This document shows, in pieces, positions 1 to 7,609 of a DNA stretch of 64,000 nt (positions are counted from its first letter, which is position 1; the number at the start of each line of letters is the position of its first letter). The DNA is from Megaera polyxenophila (GTDB taxonomy: Bacteria; Pseudomonadota; Alphaproteobacteria; Rickettsiales; Rickettsiaceae). The position numbers and the translations under genes are program-made. The notes under the pieces are model-generated. The model worked only from the letters and a program-made list of their open reading frames with translations, was not told the origin of the DNA and made no database searches. The stretch spans positions 186,001 through 250,000 of the forward strand of contig NZ_CP104166.1 in the NCBI RefSeq assembly GCF_029982035.1, in the 5' to 3' direction.

Positions 1-625
1 CATCTCCATTAGCAGATAAATCCGGACTGAGGACTGCTTGCACATCTTCATAAGTGATTTTATCTTTATTATGAGTATAATTTATCAATTTTTCTAATTC
101 ATTTTTAATGACTTGATAATCGCCCTTCAAAGATACTTTAATATAAAATAACGCTTCTTCTGAAATTGTTTTTTGATGCTTTAACGCCATTGAATTAGCA
201 AGTTTTACTACCATGTTCTCATCATCGTAATAACAGCCGATTGCAGCCATATGGGCAGAATCTTCAAAAAGTTTTCTAATCCCAGAAGAAGGTAAAGATT
301 CATCACCTATAAAACAAATAAAATTAGTAAAATTTCCTGTTGTTAGAAATCGCATTAATTCTTTGTTTACCGCTGAACCATTATAATCAATTTTTATTAA
401 TTCTTTTTGTTTAAAAAAATTGCTGGTATTAGCTAAAAGATTAAGATTCGCCTCTGTAGCTTCTTTACCATTTAAATTCACACTAAAGAAATCAAATTTT
501 TTAACCAATTGTTCAATAATAGCAGAAATAAAACCTCTGTTATGACCATATAAAAGTAAGGATTTAATAGTGCCACCAGCAATTTTTTCAATTAACTGAG
601 ATAATTGATTACTATAAAATTTCAT
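1..625 (-). CDS. holA: DNA polymerase III delta subunit, 3'-truncated by the window edge
   Basis: About 208 N-terminal residues are visible, starting at the ATG at 625 and running off the left edge without a stop. HolA is the clamp-loader subunit that opens the beta sliding clamp. The visible part fits the family: a short N-terminal segment ending in LLLYGHNRG (the family's degenerate nucleotide-binding start), a middle region with FICFIGDE, and the helical segment KGDYQVIKNELEKL followed by ITYEDV, typical of the delta-subunit lid domain. It begins one base after the lpdA stop and is probably co-transcribed with it. The C-terminal collar domain lies outside the window. The assignment rests on motif layout, so it is good but not certain. 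Confidence 0.8.
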   Translation of the reverse strand, partial: MKFYSNQLSQLIEKIAGGTIKSLLLYGHNRGFISAIIEQLVKKFDFFSVNLNGKEATEANLNLLANTSNFFKQKELIKIDYNGSAVNKELMRFLTTGNFTNFICFIGDESLPSSGIRKLFEDSAHMAAIGCYYDDENMVVKLANSMALKHQKTISEEALFYIKVSLKGDYQVIKNELEKLINYTHNKDKITYEDVQAVLSPDLSANGD

Positions 626-626
626 T

Positions 627-2024
627 TTATATATTAATAGCCCTTTTATCCACTGCCAGTGCTGCTTCTCTTATTGCTTCGTTAAGGGTTGGATGGGCAT
701 GAGAAGTACGGGCAATATCTTCAGCAGCCCCCCCAAATTCCATATAGGCTACAATTTCTGCAATGAGAGTCCCAGCATCAGGACCAATAATATGAGCTCC
801 CAGGATTTTATCATTTTTGCTATCTGAAAGGATTTTCACCATCCCTTCAGTATTACCAGTGCTCCGGGCCCTGCTATTTGCCAGAAAAGGAAATTTTCCT
901 ACTTTATAGTCTATGCCGGCCTTTTTTAAGTCTTCTTCTGTTGCTCCAACACTTGCAACTTCAGGCCAAGTATATACAACCGCCGGAATTAGATTATAAT
1001 TCACATGTCCTGCCTGGCCATTCATAATTTCTACTGCAGCAATGGCCTCTTCTTCTGCTTTATGCGCAAGCATTGGCCCTCTTATAACATCCCCAACTGC
1101 GTAAATATTAGAGTAATTTGTTTGGAAATGATCATTTACATTAATCATGCCGCGCTGATCAACTTCAATTCCCATTTCCGCCAATCCCATACCCTCAGTA
1201 TTCGGTTTCCTACCAACAGAGACCAAAGCAACGTCACAACTAATCTTACTTTCTTTACTGTCATTAACTCCGCTAGTAACCAGTTCGATCCGATCTTTAA
1301 CCTGCTCAGCTTTTAACACTTTGGTACTAAGCATAAATTTAAATCCTTGGCCCTCAAGGATTTTGTAAAAAGATTTACCGATTTCCACATCAAGAGCTGG
1401 AACAATTCTCTCCGCATATTCTATAACAGTAATTTTACTTCCAAGCCTTCTCCATACAGACCCGAGCTCCAGACCTATATATCCCCCACCAATAATTACC
1501 ATTTCATTTGGTACTTTTGAAAGGGATAAAGCACCTGTTGAAGAAACTATATTTTTTTCGTTAATATTTATCCCTGGAACATTAATTATCTGAGAGCCAG
1601 TAGCAATTAGGATATTTTTAGCCTTTATTTTCGTGTTATTTGTGCCCTCAGTAATTTCAACAGTATTTGGATCAATAATTTTTGCTATCCCCTTGATTTT
1701 ACTAATTTTATTTTTAACAAAAAGGCTTTCTATCCCTTTACACAAATCACCTACTACTTTATCTTTTTTAGCAAGCATTCTGGCCAGATCAAGTTTTATA
1801 TCAGCATTAATACCAATATCAGCAAAATGAGTTCTTGCCTCCTCGTATTTTTCAGAAAAATTTAATAAGGCTTTAGAGGGAATACACCCAACATTTAAGC
1901 AAGTTCCTCCTAAAGTGCTATGCTTTTCAATACAAACAACTTTATTCCCAAGCTGGGCTGCTCTTATTGCCCCCGTGTAACCCGCCGGTCCTGCCCCAAT
2001 AACTGCTAAATCAAACTCTTCCAT
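627..2024 (-). CDS. lpdA: Dihydrolipoyl dehydrogenase (E3)
   Basis: Flavoprotein that reoxidises the lipoyl groups of the pyruvate and 2-oxoglutarate dehydrogenase complexes, with NAD as acceptor. The 465 residues are full length. An FAD-binding GAGPAG motif lies near residue 11, the redox-active disulfide motif GGTCLNVGCIPSK near residues 39-51, an NAD-binding GGGYIGLELG in the middle, a second FAD motif (YAVGDV), and the C-terminal His-Glu catalytic motif HPTLNEA. The ATG start at 2024 leaves the usual short N-terminus. holA follows immediately, suggesting one transcript. Nothing looks truncated or unusual. Identification is secure; which dehydrogenase complex it mainly serves cannot be told from the gene alone. 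Confidence 0.96.
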   Translation of the reverse strand: MEEFDLAVIGAGPAGYTGAIRAAQLGNKVVCIEKHSTLGGTCLNVGCIPSKALLNFSEKYEEARTHFADIGINADIKLDLARMLAKKDKVVGDLCKGIESLFVKNKISKIKGIAKIIDPNTVEITEGTNNTKIKAKNILIATGSQIINVPGININEKNIVSSTGALSLSKVPNEMVIIGGGYIGLELGSVWRRLGSKITVIEYAERIVPALDVEIGKSFYKILEGQGFKFMLSTKVLKAEQVKDRIELVTSGVNDSKESKISCDVALVSVGRKPNTEGMGLAEMGIEVDQRGMINVNDHFQTNYSNIYAVGDVIRGPMLAHKAEEEAIAAVEIMNGQAGHVNYNLIPAVVYTWPEVASVGATEEDLKKAGIDYKVGKFPFLANSRARSTGNTEGMVKILSDSKNDKILGAHIIGPDAGTLIAEIVAYMEFGGAAEDIARTSHAHPTLNEAIREAALAVDKRAINI

Positions 2025-2117
2025 AGAAATAGATCCTCTAAATAATATAGTAAAATTTCAGTTTCAATCGGTAAATGATAGCATAATAAAAGTCTAAAAC
2101 ACAAGGAAGCTTTAACA

Positions 2118-2861
2118 TTATCCCGAAAAATTTTCTGCTTTTAACTTTATTGAGCCTTTTGCCGGACTAGATACTAAGCTAATTAGATTTATTTTATCTA
2201 GAAAATTACGCTCATAGTTTTTTATATAGTTATACATTGGTTTTGTAATAGAGTAGTTTATCCTATTATTAATTGCATTTGTTTCTCCGAAGCTCTTTAA
2301 GGCCCTCATGAATAAAATTGGATTTTTATATTCTAGTTCTATCGTTTCGCAATCAATTATATTTTCAGCAAAACCTGCTTGTTGCATAAGAGGTGTCATA
2401 TCTTCAAATTTAATAAAAGGAGAAATATGAGGAAAGTGAGGAATGTTATGGTCCTCTTCTGCTAGAAATAAAAGTTTTCTTAGATGATTCAGGCTACCTG
2501 AACCGGCAAAATTACCAACAAAAAGACCATCATTTTTTAGAACCTCTTTCACTTTAAATAAAAATTTTTGCACGTCATTTAACCAATGAAATCCAAATGG
2601 AAATAGTACGAGGTCCAGTGATTTTTTTTCTATTAAAACAAGCTGGTCTAGTTCAGTATAATTTAAGTTATAGGGATTATTAATAGGAAACATATGATAA
2701 TCGCCAAAACCCAGGACTAATCCTTTTTTATAAGTTTTATCTATCGGTTCTAATCGCTGTATTAAATCAGAATAGAGAAATTGGTAAAAATCTGAATTTT
2801 TAATATTATCAATAGAGTTAATTTTACGGCTCTTTACCAAATCTTGATTAAATATCATCAT
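2118..2861 (-). CDS. SAM-dependent methyltransferase, BioC/NDUFAF5-like
   Basis: The 247-residue protein has the order of a class I methyltransferase of the BioC/NDUFAF5 type. An N-terminal FNQDLVKSR element is followed by a beta strand with a glycine turn (LVLGFGDY), an LVLFPFGFHWLNDV segment matching the family's 'S.. alHW..d' motif, and LKNDGLFVGNF as the post-motif strand. In mitochondria NDUFAF5 modifies a complex I subunit; BioC starts biotin synthesis. Here the glycine-rich SAM loop is degenerate, so activity is uncertain. An NDUFA12-like complex I assembly protein is encoded 3 kb away, which agrees with but does not prove a complex I role. Two consecutive Met codons are possible starts. 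Confidence 0.72.
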   Translation of the reverse strand: MMIFNQDLVKSRKINSIDNIKNSDFYQFLYSDLIQRLEPIDKTYKKGLVLGFGDYHMFPINNPYNLNYTELDQLVLIEKKSLDLVLFPFGFHWLNDVQKFLFKVKEVLKNDGLFVGNFAGSGSLNHLRKLLFLAEEDHNIPHFPHISPFIKFEDMTPLMQQAGFAENIIDCETIELEYKNPILFMRALKSFGETNAINNRINYSITKPMYNYIKNYERNFLDKINLISLVSSPAKGSIKLKAENFSG

Positions 2862-2946
2862 CGTTGGTATACTTTACTCTCAAACCAATCTTCATGTTGA
2901 ATTCTATCTGCATTAATACGTTTTGAAGAATTTTTATTTCTACTTA

Positions 2947-3621
2947 CTAGATAGCGATCATTTTTTTAGTAAATAAATCCTGGGAAGAACTTTTACGATA
3001 AGAATTAAGGTACTTCTTATTGTAAGAAACGCTATATGCAACTTTGCGTAAGTTGGCATTATATTCATACATAGACTGATTAATTTTATTAACATTATAA
3101 CGGTATTTAGCAGCAAGATGCTCAGTTGCAGAATGATACCTACCTATAGCCTTTTCCATTGAACCTAATTTCTTCCTATTTTCGCTTAAGAAATAAGCTC
3201 CATATGCAATATTGCTTCTGGGAGAAAAAGCCTGATTTAAAGACGAAAAAGCTTCCGGATGGTGCTTTAAATTAATTTGCATACATCCTACATCTATATT
3301 ATTATTCCCCATCATAAACTGCATTCTTACATATCTTATTGCCTCATTCTGGGTTCTAAAATGGTAGCTCTTACCTTCTTTGTTATTCATCACCGTCCAA
3401 GGCCAAACCAGCGAAATATTATGGCGAGGGTGTTTTTTTGCGGTTTCATGCAGAGAAATAGCATGCAAACTATTACCCGGCAAACCATACTTTTTTTCGA
3501 AATAAGAAAACACACTTGAACATTTCCTTGATTCCTTAAGTTCATAATCTATACTTGCGTAAGTAGAATTAGCAAAGGGAAAAGCTATTGAAAAGATTAT
3601 CGTCAAGAAAATAGTTCGCAT
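2947..3621 (-). CDS. Exported lytic transglycosylase-like protein (SLT fold)
   Basis: The 224-residue protein has an N-terminal signal peptide (about residues 1-22, ending near TYA) and a lysozyme-like SLT domain. The likely catalytic Glu lies in ISLHET near residue 58, and the family's substrate-cleft motif appears as VGCMQINLKHHPEAF, followed by NIAYGAYFLSENRKK and an AIGRYHS motif. Such enzymes cleave peptidoglycan glycan strands to give 1,6-anhydro-muropeptides, which the AmpD-type amidase at 13673 could then process. T4SS-associated transglycosylases (VirB1-like) have the same fold, so a role in opening the wall for secretion is an alternative. The last 40 residues are basic and not conserved in the fold. 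Confidence 0.82.
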   Translation of the reverse strand: MRTIFLTIIFSIAFPFANSTYASIDYELKESRKCSSVFSYFEKKYGLPGNSLHAISLHETAKKHPRHNISLVWPWTVMNNKEGKSYHFRTQNEAIRYVRMQFMMGNNNIDVGCMQINLKHHPEAFSSLNQAFSPRSNIAYGAYFLSENRKKLGSMEKAIGRYHSATEHLAAKYRYNVNKINQSMYEYNANLRKVAYSVSYNKKYLNSYRKSSSQDLFTKKMIAI

Positions 3622-3685
3622 TTTACCCGTTAAAGATTAATCATACTAAATATCTTAATTTGATAAAGCTTACCAGGCAAGTAAA

Positions 3686-3997
3686 ATGGATAAATATAAA
3701 GAAATTTTCCTTCCTTTAAGCAATAAAAGCTTCAATTTTTATGTAAAAGTAAAAGCTAGCGGTAAGCAGGATAGCATTGATGGAGTAATTTACATAGACG
3801 GCATATGGTATCTAAAATTAACTGTAAAAGAAGTTCCAGAAAATGGAAAAGCTAATAAAGCAATCATAGATTTTTTATCACGTAAATGGTCGATACCAAA
3901 AAAAGCAATTACTCTCGTTAAAGGTATCTCAAGTAATTATAAAATTCTAAATATCAAGAACGAAAACTGGAATCCATACAATGCAGATTTAATATAG
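3686..3997 (+). CDS. DUF167/YggU family protein
   Basis: A 103-residue protein of the YggU/DUF167 family, whose function is unknown. The diagnostic pattern is visible: a first strand with FYVKVKASGKQDSI, then LKLTVKEVPENGKANKAIIDFLSRK (the conserved A-x-P-x-x-G-x-A-N core in variant form) and ITLVKGISSNYK at the end. It is divergently oriented to the transglycosylase gene, with about 64 bases between them that must hold both promoters. The start ATG at 3686 is preceded by an A-rich stretch with weak ribosome-binding potential. Length and motif order are normal for the family. Confidence 0.85.
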   Translation: MDKYKEIFLPLSNKSFNFYVKVKASGKQDSIDGVIYIDGIWYLKLTVKEVPENGKANKAIIDFLSRKWSIPKKAITLVKGISSNYKILNIKNENWNPYNADLI

Positions 3998-4052
3998 ATC
4001 CCAGCTCCTATAAGATAATCGTTGTGCTAATAATATAGCTTTTGCTTAAGAC

Positions 4053-4256
4053 TCAGTATGAGCTTCTGTAATCGATATTTCCCCTAACCAACTCCTTGTG
4101 GTCATGATGATCTACCCTGTGATGATTATCATCGTGATTTACCAGAAGGTTAGGAAGCTTGGAATAGTTATATTTATCGTATATTAATTTGCTAAAAGAT
4201 ATAGAACTTAACATACACATAATACCGTTAGTTACCATCATAAATAGCTCAAACAT
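4053..4256 (-). CDS. Small membrane protein with a His/Asp-rich tail
   Basis: A 67-residue reading frame that I do not recognise. The first 25 residues form one hydrophobic segment. The middle is short and basic-aromatic, and residues 39-53 are dense in His and Asp (NHDDNHHRVDHHDH), which could bind divalent metal. A run of purines ending GAGGGGGAGTT lies directly before the ATG and is one of the strongest ribosome-binding sites in the window, which is the main argument that it is translated. No paralog is visible. A metal-sensing or metal-storage role is only a guess. The gene stands alone between convergent DUF167 and a gene-free stretch. Confidence 0.45.
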   Translation of the reverse strand: MFELFMMVTNGIMCMLSSISFSKLIYDKYNYSKLPNLLVNHDDNHHRVDHHDHKELVRGNIDYRSSY

Positions 4257-4605
4257 AACTCCCCCTCTATAAAATTAAAACACCTTAGAAGCTTAAAAAC
4301 CGTAAATTAATTTATAGTATTTGTTATGGTACTCTTGAAGGTGAGTTGGTCCTACAAATACTATATAATAATTCTAGCTAATATTAATTAAAAAAGTATT
4401 AAGAAATTAATGTTAATTTAATTTCTTTCTCACTTAACAGAAATGAGCAAAAGAAAAAGCAGGATGCTTTAATAGCTGGATTTCTCATAAAGCAAGATAA
4501 CTTGAATCTATAAGTAATAAATTTAAGTATAGAATCTAAGAATTTTATCATATATAAATAAAAATAATCCTAGTTTTACTCAAAAGGCAGAAATACCCTA
4601 AGGTT
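4257..4605. other. Gene-free stretch of about 350 bases
   Basis: Very AT-rich, with stops in all frames and no convincing coding content. It holds the 11-bp inverted repeat listed separately and presumably the promoters of the small protein to the left and the acetyltransferase to the right. I see no RNA gene. Confidence 0.6.
4313..4365. repeat. 11-bp perfect inverted repeat with a 31-base loop
   Basis: TATAGTATTTG at 4313-4323 pairs exactly with CAAATACTATA at 4355-4365. The loop between them (TTATGG...TCCTA) is less AT-rich than the arms. It could be a protein-binding palindrome, a decayed palindromic element or a weak hairpin. No run of T follows it, so an intrinsic terminator is unlikely. 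Confidence 0.5.
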
Positions 4606-5040
4606 ATGTTATTACTTAAACCGGTTTACTTTTATAATTTAGGTTATTTAGCAACTTATTTGATTATTAGATATAAAGTTTATATCGGTGAATATCGGAG
4701 AAAAATTACGCAAGAGTTTAGCATAATTGATATAAAAGCCCATCATTACGTTCTCGTATATGAAAAACAGATAATTGGCATAACTAGAATAATGTATGAA
4801 AACGGTATAGCAGATTTAGCTAGAGTAACCGTTATTAAGAAATACAGGAATCGTGGTTACGGGAAAGAACTGGTAAAACAGGTTATTAATGAAGTAAAAA
4901 ATAGCCAAAAAGCAAAAATAATAAGACTCCACATAAGTGATAAAGCTTTGTTGGATTTTTATAAACAGTTTGGTTTTAAAGAAAACGGAGAAGTCTATTT
5001 TCATAATGTTGCAACCATCAGTATGATAAAAGTTCTTTAA
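4606..5040 (+). CDS. GNAT-family N-acetyltransferase
   Basis: A 144-residue protein with the GNAT fold. Acetyl-CoA-binding motif A is clear at about residues 73-95 (ARVTVIKKYRNRGYGKELVK, the R/Q-x-x-G-x-G/A loop), followed by IIRLHISDKALLDFYKQFGF, the usual motif B with the FYxxxGF element. It resembles ElaA-type acetyltransferases. The N-terminal 20 residues (LLLKPVYFYNLGYLATYL) are unusual for the family, and the true start may be further inside, for example near the YKVYIGEYR segment. Substrate cannot be predicted. It stands alone in its strand. Confidence 0.8.
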   Translation: MLLLKPVYFYNLGYLATYLIIRYKVYIGEYRRKITQEFSIIDIKAHHYVLVYEKQIIGITRIMYENGIADLARVTVIKKYRNRGYGKELVKQVINEVKNSQKAKIIRLHISDKALLDFYKQFGFKENGEVYFHNVATISMIKVL

Positions 5041-5203
5041 TAGTAAGTATGAATATCAACCTCCATATAGCACCATGATCTACCATGAGAAGTAAACCAA
5101 AAAAATCCACTCCTCTATTACCTCTCTTTAAAAAGATAGACTAAAAAATCGAGCAAATAGTTTTTACGAAAAATAGTTAATTATTCAAAAGAACTATACT
5201 AAG

Positions 5204-5653
5204 CTATTTGCTAGTTAAAGAATACATTAGCTTGCTAATTAGATCTTCTATATTAATCGAAGACTGTGTAAATTTAAACTTACCGTTCTCTTGTAAATTA
5301 TCATCAGCAGATCCAGGGTTAATTCTTATATATTTACCACCAAGTAATCCACTAGTAGATACTATAGCTCTTGAATCAGAAGGAATATCTATCCCTTTTT
5401 TGATCTTTAGCCGTGCAACAGCAAAATAAGTACCATTTTCAAGAGTTACATTATCAATATAACCTATTTTAATTCCAGAAAGTTTAACGTCGTTACCTTC
5501 TGCAACACCCTCAATATTTTGAAAATAAGCATTTAAAAAATAACCCTCACCATCTTCCCCAGAATCACTGATTTTGTAAAAAAACATAAAGGAAAATATG
5601 GCTACACAAATAACAATAAAACCTACAACAGTTTCAATTACTCTCTCTTTCAT
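5204..5653 (-). CDS. mlaD: MlaD/MCE-domain lipid transport protein
   Basis: A 149-residue inner-membrane anchored protein: one N-terminal transmembrane helix (about residues 10-28), then a single MCE domain recognisable from GVAEGNDVKLSGIKIGYI near 50-68 and from the SGLLGGKYIRINPG loop near 103-116. MlaD is the substrate-binding ring of the Mla ABC system that moves phospholipids between outer and inner membranes. The permease and ATPase partners are not next to it, as is common in Rickettsiales. It lies 16 bases after the NDUFA12-like gene and probably shares its transcript with ssrA-sspB-rnhA. Confidence 0.9.
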   Translation of the reverse strand: MKERVIETVVGFIVICVAIFSFMFFYKISDSGEDGEGYFLNAYFQNIEGVAEGNDVKLSGIKIGYIDNVTLENGTYFAVARLKIKKGIDIPSDSRAIVSTSGLLGGKYIRINPGSADDNLQENGKFKFTQSSINIEDLISKLMYSLTSK

Positions 5654-5669
5654 AAAAATCTCGAATTAT

Positions 5670-5999
5670 TTACGGTTTCCACTTAATATAAACAGGCGAT
5701 TTATCCCCTGTTTTTGACGGTTCATAAGCATATTTTGTACCTGTCAAATTAGGCTCAAAATCTCTTTCCCACTCAAACTTCTTTTTGTTACCGAGCGGAA
5801 CTTCATCAGTCATATAATGAAGCCAAGCATGCCACATAGGAGGCACTTTAGAAGATAAATCAAGACCGTTATATATAACTAATCTTTTATTCCTCCCTAG
5901 GTGGTTCTTAAAACAACTAACATAATATTCATTACCAAAATCATCTTTCCCTATTTTTTTAGCCCATATCTTCGCTAAAAACTTATCTATGAACGACAT
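5670..5999 (-). CDS. NDUFA12/B17.2-like complex I accessory or assembly protein
   Basis: A 109-residue protein of the NDUFA12 family, an accessory subunit (or assembly factor) of respiratory complex I kept in alphaproteobacteria and mitochondria. The family signature VPPMWHAWLHYMTDEVP lies in the middle. The N-terminal part GNEYYVSCFKNHLGRNKRLVIYNG has the typical 'yye..' start, and the C-terminus ends with the PVYIKWKP strand that closes family members. The first 17 bases overlap the end of rnhA in another frame, implying translational coupling. Its length is normal. Confidence 0.9.
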   Translation of the reverse strand: MSFIDKFLAKIWAKKIGKDDFGNEYYVSCFKNHLGRNKRLVIYNGLDLSSKVPPMWHAWLHYMTDEVPLGNKKKFEWERDFEPNLTGTKYAYEPSKTGDKSPVYIKWKP

Positions 6000-6474
6000 T
6001 TATCTTCTCCCACCTTGCCATTTCCCTACCCTTAACTGCTAACCTATCAGCTATTATGTTACCATAATTATCTGAATGACCTTTTACCCAATGCCATATA
6101 ATAACATGAAGAGCAATCTCCTCTTCCAATTTTTGCCATAGCTGAGCATTCTTAACGGGTTTATTGTCACTTTTAAGCCAATTATTCCTACGCCAATTGT
6201 GAATCCATTTTGTAATTCCCAGCTGAAGATATTTGCTATCAGTATACAGATTGACAGTACAAGGTTTTTTAAGTATTTTCAATGCTTCTATAGCAGCTAC
6301 TATTTCCATCTGATTATTAGTAGTTTCATGGCTATAACCAAAAATCTCTTTAGTTATTTTTTTTGAGCCATCCTCTCCATCTCCATACTCTAGATATGCT
6401 CCCCATCCTCCTGGTCCAGGGTTACCGGAGCAAGCCCCGTCTGTGTATATATTAAGTACCGGTTTTGGCGGCAT
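5983..6474 (-). CDS. rnhA: Ribonuclease HI
   Basis: Endonuclease that removes RNA from RNA-DNA hybrids such as R-loops and Okazaki primers. The 163 residues carry all four carboxylate ligands in family motifs: YTDGACSGNPGPGGWG (Asp near residue 12), NNQMEIVAAIEAL (Glu near 57), LYTDSKYLQLGI (Asp near 79) and GNIIADRLA (Asp near 143), plus the flexible catalytic His in VKGHSD. The basic protrusion region WRRNNW is present. The ATG is directly behind the sspB stop, so the two are surely co-transcribed. Length and motifs are normal. Confidence 0.97.
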   Translation of the reverse strand: MPPKPVLNIYTDGACSGNPGPGGWGAYLEYGDGEDGSKKITKEIFGYSHETTNNQMEIVAAIEALKILKKPCTVNLYTDSKYLQLGITKWIHNWRRNNWLKSDNKPVKNAQLWQKLEEEIALHVIIWHWVKGHSDNYGNIIADRLAVKGREMARWEKINVVHR

Positions 6475-6996
6475 TTAATATACACTCCCTTCTTCACTTT
6501 TTTTTCTAAATTTATCAAAAGCTACAACTGTCGCTTCTTTATTATTTATTTTAGCTTTTTTATTATCAGTAAGTTTAAATTTTGAAGGTAAAATATCTGC
6601 TTTATTTACATAAGAATTGCTTTTACCGAGTTTAGCCTCATTAGACACCGCAAACTGAAATCCAAAATTGGCTGCTGGATCTAAAAAACTCGTTATAGTA
6701 TTAAATGGCACTTCAACTGTTTCAGTTATTCCACTAAAGGTAATATTGACTGTAAATTTTTCATCTAAAACTGTTAGATTTTTAAATTGGTGCTGTAAAA
6801 TAATAGTAATTTCTTTGGGATATTTTTGCTTAACTGGTTTCGATAACACAACCCCTTGAGCATTAGTACGAAAAGATATATAAATGCTTCGATCATCAGA
6901 AATTCCATTACTTTGTATGTCCTCAAGTATTTTTTTTAAAATATCAAGTACTGATTTATCTATCAAATGTCGATAATCAAATGTCATAACATACAT
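6475..6996 (-). CDS. sspB: SspB-type ClpXP adaptor (alphaproteobacterial form)
   Basis: Adaptor that binds the ssrA degradation tag and hands tagged proteins to ClpXP. The 173 residues match the alpha-type SspB fold: SIYISFRTNAQGVVLS near residue 40, the YPKEITIILQHQFKNL core near 60-75, and VPFNTITSFLDPAANFGFQF near 96-115. The C-terminus is a basic, low-complexity tail that in this family ends in the ClpX-binding peptide. Met-1 (6996) and Met-4 (6987) are both possible starts and neither has a clear Shine-Dalgarno site. The gene starts only 13 bases downstream of the tmRNA on the same strand, so the tag RNA and its proteolytic adaptor are encoded side by side. Confidence 0.9.
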   Translation of the reverse strand: MYVMTFDYRHLIDKSVLDILKKILEDIQSNGISDDRSIYISFRTNAQGVVLSKPVKQKYPKEITIILQHQFKNLTVLDEKFTVNITFSGITETVEVPFNTITSFLDPAANFGFQFAVSNEAKLGKSNSYVNKADILPSKFKLTDNKKAKINNKEATVVAFDKFRKKSEEGSVY

Positions 6997-7009
6997 ATAA
7001 ATTAAATTA

Positions 7010-7286
7010 GGGCTTTTCTGTTGCCAGGCAAGCCCCCAGCCCCGTGGCTTAGTTACTACGATTAAGCAGCAACAGCCGCAAGACGATTGTTATTATCGTT
7101 TGCATTTACTTTTTTTGACCCTAAATCACAAGGATTCGGTGGTATCATACCGGGTAAAAATTATTCCTTTATTAAGCACGTCGATCCTATTTCACCCCCA
7201 TAAAGCTTGGTGGAGGCGTCGGGTACCGCCCCCGAGTCCGCAACTTCTATTCCAAATAACGTTTATTACCATAGCCCATACAGAGC
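7010..7286 (-). ncRNA. ssrA: Circularly permuted two-piece tmRNA
   Basis: On the minus strand the acceptor piece comes first and ends with the 3' tail CGCCTCC-A-CCA (CCA at 7210-7208). After a short intervening segment, the coding piece starts with GGGGGTG at 7199. These two heptamers pair over seven positions (with G-U pairs) to form the tRNA-like acceptor stem, followed by the conserved GGATCGACG. The tag frame at 7103-7062 reads ANDNNNRLAAVAA and stops with TAA, with the alphaproteobacterial ANDN start and an AA end. G-rich pseudoknot-forming sequence follows to about 7010. Both ends are estimates: the 5' end from the promoter, the 3' end from the last GGGC/GCCC helix. It rescues stalled ribosomes. 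Confidence 0.95.
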
Positions 7287-7292
7287 ATACAT

Positions 7293-7322
7293 ATTATAAG
7301 ACCAAAATACTTAGGATGTAAA
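7293..7322 (-). promoter_or_regulatory. Sigma-70 type promoter of ssrA
   Basis: On the minus strand TTTACA (7322-7317) and TATAAT (7298-7293) are separated by 18 bases, close to consensus. Transcription would start near 7286, about 75 bases before the acceptor CCA, which suits a precursor of the permuted tmRNA. Confidence 0.75.
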
Positions 7323-7331
7323 GCCCTTGCT

Positions 7332-7536
7332 TTAAAAAATTAATAGTCCTTTTATAAATATAAGCTTCTCTAAGACTTCCAGATATTTATTAACAAAGGC
7401 CCAGACAATTAAGTTATTTCTCTTTTTATCTTTAGCTTCAAGACATAAGTTATTTAAACTTAAGAGGTGGAGGTTATTTTTAATTGAAATAATCGGAATC
7501 AATTTGTTTCTTTTGTTCCACCATTTTAGCGTTCAT
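7332..7536 (-). pseudogene. Degenerate small reading frame upstream of ssrA
   Basis: An ATG at 7536 starts an 18-residue frame ending at a TAA. In the next frame an open stretch with no start, continuing directly, runs to 7332 and contains LCLEAKDKKRNNLIVWAFVNKYLEVLE in sections. One missing base at the A-rich stretch around 7480 would join them into about 68 residues with normal-looking amino acid use. I do not recognise the product. It could be a frameshifted remnant of a small gene, or chance. The remainder of 7537-7609 shows no clear gene. Confidence 0.3.
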
Positions 7537-7609
7537 CAATAGTCTACAGGAGCATCAGCAATCTTCTTGCACCTACCAACCTTATTACAGAAAGAAATAT
7601 TAGATTTAA

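Noticed and set aside
7100..7321. Plus-strand frame across 7100-7321
   Set aside because: It covers the tmRNA on the opposite strand; the RNA features explain the sequence fully.
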